From the NCBI GenBank assembly GCA_036785705.1, contig JAWUZG010000135.1:2852001-2916000 (forward strand): a stretch of 64,000 nt of DNA. Reading direction: 5' to 3'. Position numbers and translations under genes: made by a program. The notes under the pieces are model-generated. The model saw nothing but the letters and a program-made list of their open reading frames with translations. It was not told where the DNA came from and did no database searches. Shown piece by piece: positions 10,801 to 20,726 of the stretch (within the stretch, counting starts at the first letter, position 1; each line of letters starts with the position of its first letter). Origin of the DNA: Acanthornis magna. Lineage: Eukaryota; Chordata; Aves; Passeriformes; Acanthizidae.

Positions 10801-12712
10801 ATTAGGTAGCAGCGTAGTTTTTCACTCTCACAGATCCCAAAAAGCTTAAAACATCCAGCAGCTGCTTCCTTGCAACAAGTGCCACAGCCAAGAGCCAGGC
10901 CTGGTTTCCCCTTGCAGCTTACAAACTCTGCCAGACATACGGGTGATTCTCACTTCGCTTCTCAGCTACACGTGAGCACAGGCTCTCAGGATGGCAGAGT
11001 CCTTAAAGTGAAGAGCAGTTCCACTGCAAACAGCTCAATGGGCCACGAGAGAACACTTTCTCTGACCCGCCCCCTTGCCCTTTCCTTGCAGCATTTCCTC
11101 TCCAGAGCACGCACTGAGGCTCTGCACTTTGCTTCTCAGCTGAGTGTATTGTCACATTGCCAGAGTCCCATACGTCCATCTCCTTCTCGCACAGACGAGT
11201 GCTTCTGTCAAAACGTGCCAATGCCACGCGCTCTCCTTCCCAGCTATTTGCACTGTCACGTTCTCTGTCCCGCTTGCAGTCTGAATCTAAACTGAGAAGT
11301 TTCTGGCTGCACCTCGCATGCACAGATGTGCCAGGAGGAAAAGGTTGCTCAGACCTTGGTGCTTAAGTTAGAAAAGGTCCATTCGCTCCACAATCAAATG
11401 AGAGCTTCCTTCGCTTTACACCCTGCAAACTTCCAGCCTTGCCTTCCCTTCTCCTTCTAGGACTCTCATTGCCTTGCCTACCTCTCCCTTGCCTTGCCTT
11501 GCCCTGTAAATGCAGCAGTTGCCTTGTGTTGCCCTCGAAGCCCTCACTTGCCTTGCAGGACCTTGCTCACCCCTCCCCCACCTGGAATTCAAGACCCCTC
11601 TTTTCAGGGCATTTCTTCAACTTGTCTTGCCCTGCCTGCTTCCCTGAGGAAGCCTTCAAGGCCTTCACATACCCGCAGTGTTTCAGGAGCATGTAAGAGG
11701 AAGCTCATAGGAGGTCATGTGAAGCCAGACCCGTCTGTCCCGGCAGCTTTTGTCTGGCACCAATTCTTGCATGGATGGCATTTTGGACAGGCAATTCACA
11801 TTTCTCTTCTGGGCTCTGGGACCAAGATGACACTTCTTCTGCATTGCAAGGAAAGCAGGTAGTCCCAGTGTTTTAGGTGCAGATTAGAGCTGGTGCAGGT
11901 GAGACCAAGGCCAGTCAAATCAGTCTTTCCTGGCTGCTTCCATCTGCCAGTAATCCATGAGCGTACCCCTCGCTTGTCTTGCCTTGCTAAACCATCCTTG
12001 CTGTGCATTCCCTTTCATGCCCATTCCGTAACCTAGACCTGCTTACTGCTTGTGTCTGGGACTGAATTCATGTCGAAAGCCCTGCCATATTTGGTCCTGT
12101 GCTGTTGTGCACATTCACGAGATAATGAAGAAAAGACAATGAAGAAAACTTTCTTGTTTAACTGCTTGGAACTTGACCCTAAAGAAAAAGAATGTGTTGG
12201 CAGTCGATGGGAAGTTAACCTGTGGAAGTGGTACAATGCATAACGGAGCTGTTGTTAGCATGGAGGTGCTATCACGAGCCATTGTGGCCCCATCTCACCC
12301 TCTGGCCAAGCGTGAGATGACATGGTAACTGGAAAAAATTCCACCATTCCAGGAGGAGGACAGATAAGGTGGGGTTCTGGGGTGGAGGGGGAGAGGAGGA
12401 CATGAAGCATTCCTCTTGGGTCCAGGGGACACCCTGAAGGTGCACAGCCGACCTCCCCCTCCCCCCTGAGCACCATGCTCCATCTCTTTCTCCTGCTCAG
12501 TGGCTTTTCAAGAATCCAGGAGCTGGTATGTACTATTGGCTACAGCAACTAAGAAGATTAAGTTGCTTTCCAGTCACAACTGTGTTTCAGATTTTTTGTG
12601 CACAGGCATCCTCCAGAACATTAACATTAATGGCAATGAGCATGATGGGATGCCCAGAGCACAAAAATTGACGCAAAGACCAGACAGGGCTTGGGCAGTG
12701 GAGCGCGTAGTT
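7861..12712. other. Unassigned sequence with a CCTTG-rich patch
   Basis: No recognisable exon. At about 11,436-11,580 the plus strand is rich in CCTTGCCTTG-type blocks, an imperfect low-complexity patch. A short CACAGTTTTCCA duplication lies near 9,306. The stretch at 10,860-11,340 is moderately GC-rich with several overlapping ORFs up to 141 codons on both strands, none of which I recognise. Confidence 0.5.
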
Positions 12713-12882
12713 GCACCAAGAGAGTGAAACGCATAGCTGCACCAAGAGAGGCTGGTGGGTGTGGGTGTGGGTGTGTGGGTGGGTGGGTGCGTGGATGGGT
12801 GTGTGAAAAGAGCAGGGCTCAATCAGCTAAGCGCAGGGCTGCACCAGGAGAGTGAAGCAGATAGCTGCACTGAGAGATGCTG
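12713..12882. repeat. Two 42 bp units flanking a GGGT-rich microsatellite
   Basis: The units at 12,713-12,754 and 12,841-12,882 share GCACCAAGAGAGTGAA and ATAGCTGCAC and differ at only a few positions. Between them lies a (GTGGGT/GGGT)n run at about 12,752-12,804. Confidence 0.8.
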
Positions 12883-12997
12883 TTCTGTGTGAGTGTGTGG
12901 CATATGGAAGGTCAAGATTTAGTCCAGGTGCCCGGCTGTATGTGGGAACTTAATGGTGTTTTTCTGTGTCTGTGATGTGACTGGTACCATACACTTG
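12843..12997 (-). repeat. Inverted repeat arm, partner of 14,913-15,065
   Basis: On the minus strand this reads CAAGTGTATGGTACCAGTC at one end and CAGCTATCTGC at the other. It aligns over about 150 bp, at roughly 85-90% by eye, with plus-strand 14,913-15,065. It adjoins the end of the gag-like relic and may be part of that element. Confidence 0.8.
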
Positions 12998-13254
12998 TAG
13001 TGGCACGGCTTGACAATCTCCCAGGTCGAGGTCACCTGGTTACTTTGCTCTCCAGTTTTCCCTTGAAGGAAATCAGCTAGCTCTGCCCATCGCTCACTAA
13101 CAGCTCTTCTCCAAAGACAGCACACACCAGCCTGCGCTCTGGAGGTTCTGCTTACTGCAGTTTTCCAACACTATTGCAAACAACCTTTTTGCTTTCTGTC
13201 ATCCCCAAAACTTGCAGCACATACTTTGAAAATTCATAGAATGAAACCTCCAGT

Positions 13255-14138
13255 CTAGAAGACTGAATCACAAATTAGATAATCCATTTTGCTTGGATAA
13301 ACGTTAAAACCAGCAACTTGTAAGGCCACTCCATACTGTGGGTGTACAGAATTTAACACTACAAATTCACTTGCTACTAGAGCAGGGCTGAAAACAAAAC
13401 AGAAAATGACTTGCTGGTAACAAATCATTAATAGTTGCTTGGATTTCTGCATCTCCTCCTGGAATTTTAAGTCTGGCATGTAGCCACCGTGTGGTATCAA
13501 AAGGCTAATAGGCAGGTTTTCTTGATTCTTATCTCGATTCTGGGCGTTCCACTCCCCAAGGTCACCTAGCCTTGTATATTTTCAATTATCTCATCCAGAG
13601 GATTTCCTGTTTTATTAATTAAAAGGCTCATTATCACATTTGTGCATGCTTGGGGAGTAGTCTCAATCAGTCTATTTCTCATAGTAACAGATGTTCCCGA
13701 TAAAAATCGCTGTTTCCATCCCTTTTTCTTTCATTCACTGTGTACGATTTCACAGGTCACACCCCAGGCGCTCAGAGCATGGTTAATTATTTCCTGCGGG
13801 GTATTTAGCACCACATCCCTGAGCAGCCAAGGCGAGCAAATTTGTACCCTGTGCATTAATTTCAAGTGCATTCTGCTCAAAAGAATTTGGCTGCAGCACC
13901 AAGAATTTCTTTGAATTTCCTGCATCCAAGGTTGTAACTGAGGGTTTGAGATCACTTTCAAAATCATCAGCAGGAGTATCAGCAAAAACCAGACTGAATA
14001 TCAAGCGACAGCACAACACAGTTCATTGACAACATTCAATGAACTGTTGCTTAACGAGCAGTTAAGGCACACCAAGGAAAAACAAGCAACAACAAAGCAA
14101 ATAAAGTCCAGGAAATCAAAAGAAAAATGAACCAGGAA

Positions 14139-14191
<53 letters not shown>

Positions 14192-14770
14192 TGTGCATGT
14201 GACAAAAGGACAGTGAGGTAAGGATAAAAAGGAACATGGCTTAAAAGTTTACCAGCACTTTCACTTTACTTCTACTTAAAACTTAAACATTTAACAAAGG
14301 AACAAGACTTCTATTTAACTTCACTTGTAACTTAGGACAGAACCTCACTTACAGGCCTAACTTTCTGAGATCTCAGATTGCAGTGTGGTGGCAGCAGCCA
14401 CAAATGCCTGCCTTTGCAACATCATATCAGTCCTCAGCTGTTCTATGGCCTTGTCTCCTTCCACTAACTGCTTTTCAAAGCTCTGTGTTCTTTTCAGCTG
14501 CTACTTTGTACGCAAATAACAGACATTCACCCTGGCATCCAGCATGAATAAGAAGATGCTCTTCAGAGCGTGTCTGAGGAGTTGGCACAAAATCCACAAC
14601 AGTCTTTTAGCACTCCAGTGGTGTCTTCAGCCTCCTGTGGTTTGGGCCCAATACTTGTACAAGTTTCCAGCTTGCCCCACAATGTGCTCCATGGTTCCTG
14701 CATCCACTCAAGTTGCTTCACTGGCAGACTCACAGCCTGAGGTTCCTTCTTACAGAATATCTCTACTAAT
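13255..14770 (-). pseudogene. Broken gag-like region of an endogenous retrovirus
   Basis: Several minus-strand reading-frame fragments follow one another with frameshifts and stops. A tryptophan-containing segment (EWMQEPWSTLWGKLE, about 14,630-14,740) shifts frame into a hydrophobic part and then a coiled-coil-like stretch (about 14,370-14,500) interrupted by TAG. A fragment from about 14,000 to 13,740 contains two overlapping frames with one frameshift at the poly-C near 13,797. A fragment around 13,570-13,690 includes NKTGNPLDEIIENIQ. The order of a matrix-like N-terminus, coiled coil and downstream helical part resembles the left-edge gag-like ORF. A CT/GT microsatellite sits within it. 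The family is not identified and the element cannot be functional. The call is inference from layout. Confidence 0.4.
14142..14195. repeat. (CT)n(GT)n compound microsatellite
   Basis: A perfect CT run of about 16 repeats passes directly into about 11 GT repeats. Confidence 0.95.
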
Positions 14771-14912
14771 GCACTATGACGTGGTCACAGCAGCAGAAAT
14801 AGCAAAGATTTTCTTCTACGGGTATTCTCCAGCGATACCACAAACACAAAGGCCTGAAAAGCTTTTTCTAACAGACCTGTAAATAGAGGATTACAATGCA
14901 AACACTGTGCAA

Positions 14913-15065
14913 CAAGTGTATGGCACCAGTCACATCACAGACACAGAAAAACACCATTAAGTACCGACATACAGCCGGACACCTGGACAAACTCTCAACC
15001 TTCCATATGCCACACACTCACATGGAACAGCGTCTCCCAGAGCAGCTACCTGCTTAATTCACTTG
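14913..15065 (+). repeat. Inverted repeat arm, partner of 12,843-12,997
   Basis: It shares CATCACAGACACAGAAAAAC, CACCATTAAGT, ACATACAGCCGG and TTCCATATGCCACACACTCA with the minus strand of 12,843-12,997. It ends 15 bases before the first 385 bp unit. Confidence 0.8.
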
Positions 15066-15080
15066 GTCACCCTCTCTTCA

Positions 15081-16238
15081 CTCTCTGTGGTCCAGCAAAG
15101 AAGCAAACAGAAGAGGCCATGTGCAGAACACATTCTCCATGCACGCTACCTTCTCTGGGAGCTGCAACTGCACGAGTTTTGTAAGACTAAAGCTGGGGAA
15201 AAGTGTTTCTCTCTCTCTCTCGCTCCCTCTCTCTCTGCACATTGTCCCCGTGTCCCGGTGCTGCCAGACCTTCGTAGCAGCGAGAAACATCCTTTGGAGA
15301 TGAGCCTGCATGCTGCTATGCCTGCCGGTGCAGTTTGGATGTGAAATGCAGGGTGCACAGCAGCTCCACGTTCTCCGGCACCTCGCTCCGGCTTCTAGCC
15401 GCCTAAGACGCACCTTAGCCGGCTAGGCACCCTTGGCTCACAAAGCGCGAGAAAGAAGCGGACAGCTCTCTGCAGTCCTGCAAAGACGTGAACAGAAGAG
15501 GCTACGTGGAGAATACATTCTCCACGCACGCCACCTTCTCTGGGAGCTTCCACTGCACGAGTTCTGTAAGACTAAAGCCTGGGGCAGGCATAGCAGCATG
15601 CAGGCTCATCTCCAAAGGATGTTTCTCGCTGCTACGAAGGTCTGGCAGCACCGGGACACGGGGACAATGTGCAGAGAGAGAGGGAGCGAGAGAGAGAGAG
15701 AAACACTTTTCCCCAGCTTTAGTCTTACAAAACTCGTGCAGTTGCAGCTCCCAGAGAAGGTAGCGTGCGTGGAGAATGTATTCTCCACGTAGCCTCTTCT
15801 GTTCGCATCTGTGCCGGACCGCAGAGAGCCGCCCGCTTCTTTCTCGTGCTTTGCGAGCTAGGAATGCCTAGCCGGCTAAGGTGCGTCTTAGGCGGCTAGA
15901 AGCCGGAGCGAGGTGCCGGAGAACGCGGAGCTGCTGTGCACCCTGCATTTCACATCCAAACTGCACCGGCAGGCATAGCAGCATGCAGGCTCATCTCCAA
16001 AGGATGTTTCTCGCTGCTACGATGTTCTGGCAGCACCGGGACACGGGGACAATGTGCAGAGAGAGAGGGAGTGAGAGAGAGAGAGAAACACTTTGCCCCA
16101 GCTTTAGTCTTACAAAACTCGTGCAGTTGCAGCTCCCGGAGAAGGTAGCGTGCGTGGAGAATGTGTTCTCCACATAGCCTCTTCTGTTTGCATCTTTGCC
16201 GGACCGCAGAGAGCCGCCCGCTTCTTTCTCACGCTTTC
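15081..16238. repeat. Foldback array of a 385 bp repeat unit (two plus copies, two minus copies)
   Basis: Copy 1 is plus strand, 15,081-15,465, full length. Copy 2 is plus strand, 15,466 to about 15,583, first 118 bp only. Copy 3 is minus strand, about 15,583-15,828, partial. Copy 4 is minus strand, 15,829-16,213, full length, with 25 bp of a further unit to 16,238. The period is 385 bp on both arms. The left arm pairs with the right arm over about 500 bp, leaving roughly 127 unpaired bases of copy 3 at the centre. Identity is above 90% by eye. Each unit has a CT-rich run, a CG-containing block (GCCGGCTAAGGTGCGTC on the minus strand) and a small palindrome. ORFs of 60-119 codons recur because the DNA is repeated and shows no known domain. 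I do not recognise the family. Confidence 0.85.
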
Positions 16239-17182
16239 TCTCGCCAGCCTATGTGCTGCCACCCTGGCAGTGCTCGGGCTCCTGCTTCCCTCCATCGGGA
16301 AGCGCCCCCCTGGGCTTTCAAGCGCCTCCAGGAGTGACTTGCCAATGATTCTGCCCTCTTGGCGGGGGCGGGGCTTTGCTGCGCAACCTGCTCCTTCCCA
16401 CCCCCCCAGCTTTCCCTCCCCCCGTGCCCCGCCCAACTCCGGCTGTGCTCCCGGGGTGGCTGTGACTGCAGGAAAGGGGCACCCACCCCCTCCAAATGGC
16501 ACATTTCTGCCTCACCTCTAGACACAAGTCGGAGCGGCAGACTGCCTGCCACTGCCCTTTTGGCCTCCAAGCTGCCCAAGCTGGCCTTTGCAGGGAGCTG
16601 AGGGGGTGGCAGGGCCCTGGCTGTCTGCTGGAGAGGGCTGCCTGCCTTCGCTCGCTCGCACAGGGACTCAGTCTCCCGCGGCACGGGCAGCTGCAGCACA
16701 GTGTGCAGGCCAAGGGCTCATCCCTGCCGCTTTCCCACCCCAGGCGGCCCCCATTCCCCACCCCCCCGGCCTGGAGCAGCCATGCTCCACGCCAGGACAC
16801 CGCTGTCACCTGCACAGCCAAGGCCTCACAGCAGTGGGCCTTGCGTGCCACCAGGCCTGCGGCAGGGCCAGCCTCGGGCCTCGTGGGCACACAAGGAAGG
16901 GGCCACAATACTGTGTGCGCCCTGCCCCTGCCGCTTCTCCCCCAGCCTCTGGCCAGGCAGGAGCTCCCAGCCAGCCAGCCAGCCGCTCCCACAGCCAAGG
17001 GCCAACTGGCACCCTGGATCTTGCCCAAGCCAGGGGCCATTGTGACATGGCGGTGTTGTCACCGTGTCACAGGCAGGCACCCTGGAGATGCTGGCTGTGT
17101 TGACAGCGTGGAATGTTATTGGAAGCCAGGCTCCCCTGTGGCACCACGGCGCCTCAGGGAAGTGTGGAGATGGCAGAAAACA
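16239..17182. other. GC-rich block, possible CpG-island-like sequence
   Basis: A C/G-rich stretch with GC-box-like GGCGGGGGCGGGGC at 16,360-16,373, many C runs and scattered CpGs, densest before 16,480. Long overlapping ORFs occur in several frames on both strands because GC-rich DNA has few stops. None shows a domain. A promoter is possible but nothing transcribed can be pointed to. Confidence 0.4.
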
Positions 17183-17742
17183 AGAGAGGAAAAGAAAGAG
17201 AGAAAGAAAGAGAGAAAGAAAGAGAGAAAGAAAGAGAGGAAGGAAGAGAGGAAGGAAGGAAGGAAGGAAGGGAGGGAGGGAGGGAGGGAGGGAGGGAGGG
17301 AGGGAGGAAGGAAGGAAGGAAGGAAGGAAGGAAGGAAGGAAGGAAGGAAGGAAGGAAGGAAGGAAGGAAGGAAAGAAATGAAAGAGAGAGAGAAAGAAAG
17401 AAAGGGAGAAGGATAGAGAGAAAGAGAGAAAGAGAGGAATTAAGAAAGAAAGAGGGGAAGAGAGAAAGAAAAAGAGAGAGAGAGAAAGAGAGAAAGAGGG
17501 AAAGAAAAAAGGAGAGAAAGATAGAAAGAGAGATTAAGAGAGTGATAAAGATTGAAAGAGAGAAAGAGAGAATGAGGGAAAGAAAGAAAGAAAGAAAGGG
17601 AAAGAGAGAAAGAGAGAGATAAAGAAAGCAAGAAAGAAAGAGGAAAAGAATGAAAGAAAAAAGAGAGAGAGAGAGACAAAGAGAGAGAGAGAGAAAGAAA
17701 GAAAGTGAGAAAGAAAAAGAGAAAGAGAGAAAGAAAGGAAGG
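17183..17742. repeat. Homopurine tract of about 560 bp
   Basis: Nearly pure A/G on the plus strand. It starts with GAAAGAGA blocks, passes through GGAA/GGGA repeats (about 17,237-17,372) and returns to GAAA/GAGA blocks, with only scattered T or C interruptions. Such tracts can adopt triplex (H-DNA) structures. Stop-free frames of up to 306 codons across it are artefacts. Confidence 0.95.
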
Positions 17743-17762
17743 TGCTAAGGCTGAACGTGTCA

Positions 17763-18497
17763 ATGGAAGCCTCAAAACACAGAGGACTCCAAGTGGTCAA
17801 AAACATCCAAGACATAGGTTCAGGCCTGGCCTCAAGCCTTCCAGAGAGTCTGCGTACAACCCCGGCGGAGAGAGACAACAGGAGGAAATATTTAGGAAAT
17901 ATTGCGTGGCAGGCCATAGCAAGTGAAGTCTCGGGCAAGAAAAATGGCGAGATGAGAAAGCAGCTTACCTTGCCAAGGTATCGAACAGCTTGGAAGTTCC
18001 ACTTTGCCGAAACTCTGCACATTCGTCATCTCCACACGCACCTGCCCACCTCTTCCTGCCTGGAGACTGAAGCTGTGCTCCATGGAAAAACAGGCACTTT
18101 ACCAACCAAGTCCAGAGCACCGTTCCAAGTCCCGATGACCCTCACTGAAGGTGAGGTTATGGCCAGAGGACCCGCAATTCACTGCTCCAGAGTGAAGAAC
18201 ACCTGTGCTTCTGAAACAGCTAGAAGACAAAAGCGGATACAAATCAAGATGGGGCCATTTCAATGGTTCCCTTATCCGTGCCTGTTATCTGCACAGCTGC
18301 TAACCCCGACTCAGATTTGGCCTCCAATGAGTCAATGTCAATATGTCAATGTCAATACTTTAGGCATGCTGCCAATTATTATTCAAACACCATCCCTGAA
18401 ATGGATTTTCTTCCTGCAAAAGAACAATAGAGTGTTTCCTAAAATGAGACAAAGTGCTCAGTGCCGTTGTGGTTGGGGAGAAGCGAGAAAATGTTAA
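17763..18497 (+). other. Open frame of 244 codons, probably not a gene
   Basis: An ATG-started frame immediately after the homopurine tract is open for 244 codons. It has no recognisable domain, no signal peptide and no repeated structure, and its composition drifts from basic to hydrophobic without pattern. Its length is unusual for non-repetitive DNA, so I record it, but nothing supports it as coding. A short TCAATGTCAATATG tandem lies inside at about 18,330-18,357. Confidence 0.12.
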
Positions 18498-20620
18498 ATT
18501 ATCTTATTTTGTGCATGAAAGAAAGAAACATTTCTCATAAGAGGGTACTTTACAAGGTGGAGCAAATTGTGTCATCTTCAAACACTGACTTTTGCAGAGG
18601 CCTCAGATATGAGAGGTGGATACTTTTGTCCCTTGAAGTGTGATTTATAAGAAATGTTGTGTTTGGCAGGCTGTTATAACATGTCATGGTGCTATTAAAT
18701 GCAAGTCAGAAGTTCTTTATAATTCATTAGCATTCCTTCTTGATTGGAAACTACGCAGCCACATGCCCCTGCTGTTATTCAGAAGTAGGAGACAAGGTAG
18801 TCATTCAGAAAGTACCAGACTGACAAGCAGTTGGCAGGGATGAATACCAGTGTCTCAAAAAACAAGTACAAAACAAGAGTAATGAAACTACACATGATTT
18901 ACTGGTCAAACTAGTGATGTAAAGTGCTGGGACTTATGCAAACCTTGTTTCTGCATCAGATAACCAGTGACTCATGTCAATATCAGGCAAATTCCTTGGT
19001 TCTGGGACACTGAGTTTGACAGCAATCAAGCACAAGCAAAATTGTTGCCACACTAGTTGTTACAACACTCATACAAATGACACAACACTCACACAAATGA
19101 CATAAATACAAGAACCACCAGAGAAAACTCTTTAGCATCAAAAGGAAATCTCTATCTTGTGTAACATATAATTTGCACATTCTACAATTCTCATCAGTGT
19201 ATGCAATGTTAACTTCCAAGGATTCACCTGCATTTCTCAGCCTTAATTCTACCAAAAAATACAAGCAGTCTGACTTCTATGCATCCAGCTTGTGCCAAAC
19301 ATCCATTTCTAATACCAAGAAACAAAGATTCAAAAAGAGTTCTTTGATACAAACATCTGCATAAAGTTGATCAAAATTTAATCACTTATTTTTTTCCCTT
19401 TCTCAGTTCATGCTGTAGACAGGCTGGATGGAAGCATTCCCCCTTTTGATTTCTTTACTTTGAAAATTGTATATCTCAACACTGAAATGGGGATTTTCTA
19501 CAGTGTGTTACAATACTGATGTCTGTTTAGGACTGTACATCTTTTATCGACAACAAACTGCCAAAGTCTATGACTGTGATCACTGACATTTCACATACTC
19601 AGGTCCAAAGACAGGCGGTGGCAGTCAGATTAGACCATTTGCTATGCTGTGTTCCTTAGAAATATAAAAACATATGTAGCCCCGAAAGCATAGCTAATTT
19701 AGCTGTAATACAGTTTTAAGTAATTTTAAACTTTAAAGGGATACAGAACCACCATTTACTTCAGTACACTCAGTTACTAGCCCATATCAGAGACCTGTTT
19801 TCCCTGAGCTACTCACATACTTACAATGTGAAGCTTTTAAAAGGTGGATTTGTTGATACAAATCCAATCATAACAGTGAGAAAAATGAAGTATTGCAAAA
19901 CTGTTTTCTAATATATATATATATTTTACAACATGTGTGGCAGGCCAGTTTTCTGTGCAGAATTTGTACAAACAGCTGAAAAAAGTGTGGAAGAGGATCA
20001 TGCTCTGGATTTCTTCCATTTTGAAAACCAGTAACTAAGTTTTCAAAATCCATACACATCCTTTTATGCCTTAAAATGATTATATACCAAGTCCACAGCA
20101 ATAGCTTATTTTTTTCTTGAAAAAAAGAGCACAGGAAGAATATAATTTCTAGCTGCAATTTGACCTATGAATCACATCCATAATATCTACAAAGACTTTA
20201 TGTGAAAATCATTTCCCCATCACTTGCATAATACTCTTATACTATACTTGTATGCATGTAGCATATGAACACATACCTTTAATAGATTAAGTTATTAATG
20301 ACAATTTCAAAGTTTACAGTTGTTGTTTTTTGATCTCTTTATAGAGGGTTGGTAAAAAAGAGACTGAAATGAATCCCGCATGAGGAAAGCAAAAGGGAAA
20401 TACTGGTGAACTTATATAAAATAGGTGTATAAATACTTATCTGCTCTCCTCCTGCTATTACAGAGAAGAGCAGATAAGCTATATAGCTAAGACTGCAATT
20501 TTCTAGCCTGCAAAAAGCCCAGCATTATCACTATGCACACTCTTTCACCTCGCACCTGTACACTATGTACAACTCTTTCAGTTTTCAAGGAACAATTTAA
20601 TGCCCTTCATCTGGAGCTTT
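18498..20620. other. Unassigned AT-rich sequence
   Basis: No gene recognised. It holds a tandem of two 20 bp ACAACACTCAYACAAATGAC units near 19,063-19,102, an (AT)n run near 19,910, and a 12 bp perfect inverted repeat (20,436-20,447 with 20,467-20,478). Confidence 0.5.
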
Positions 20621-20726
20621 AGACTGGACTGTAGCAAGCATTTTTTAACTGAAAGGGGGGTCAAACACTGGAACAGCCTTTCCTAGAGAGGTAGTGAGGT
20701 CCCAAGCCTGTCAGGGTTTAAGAGGC
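20621..20726 (+). mobile_element. CR1 retroposon, 5' portion of an interrupted 3' end
   Basis: AGACTGGACTGTAG, GGTCAAACACTGGAACAG, TAGAGAGGTAGTGAGG and CCTGTCAGGGTTTAAGAGGC follow the order of the CR1 3' region as I know it from chicken and other birds. The element stops at GAGGC where the LTR begins and resumes at 22,122. Confidence 0.8.
20722..20726. repeat. Target-site duplication, left copy (GAGGC)
   Basis: GAGGC at 20,722-20,726 and again at 22,117-22,121, exactly flanking the TG...CA LTR. A 5 bp duplication is the length usual for ERVL-type and some ERVK-type integrases. Confidence 0.8.

Noticed and set aside
12843..15065. Provirus with two LTRs
   Set aside because: The flanking repeats are inverted, not direct, and only about 150 bp long.
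15063..16177. Repeated ORFs of 60-119 codons with the same sequence on both strands
   Set aside because: They recur because the DNA is an inverted and tandem repeat. No start context or domain supports coding.
16496..17416. 306-codon plus-strand ORF
   Set aside because: It runs through stop-poor GC-rich sequence into the homopurine tract, ending in lysine/glutamate/arginine/glycine repeats. This is a composition artefact.
17113..18022. Overlapping ORFs on both strands across the homopurine tract
   Set aside because: Open frames in pure A/G sequence (K/E/R) and its complement (F/L/S) are expected without selection.
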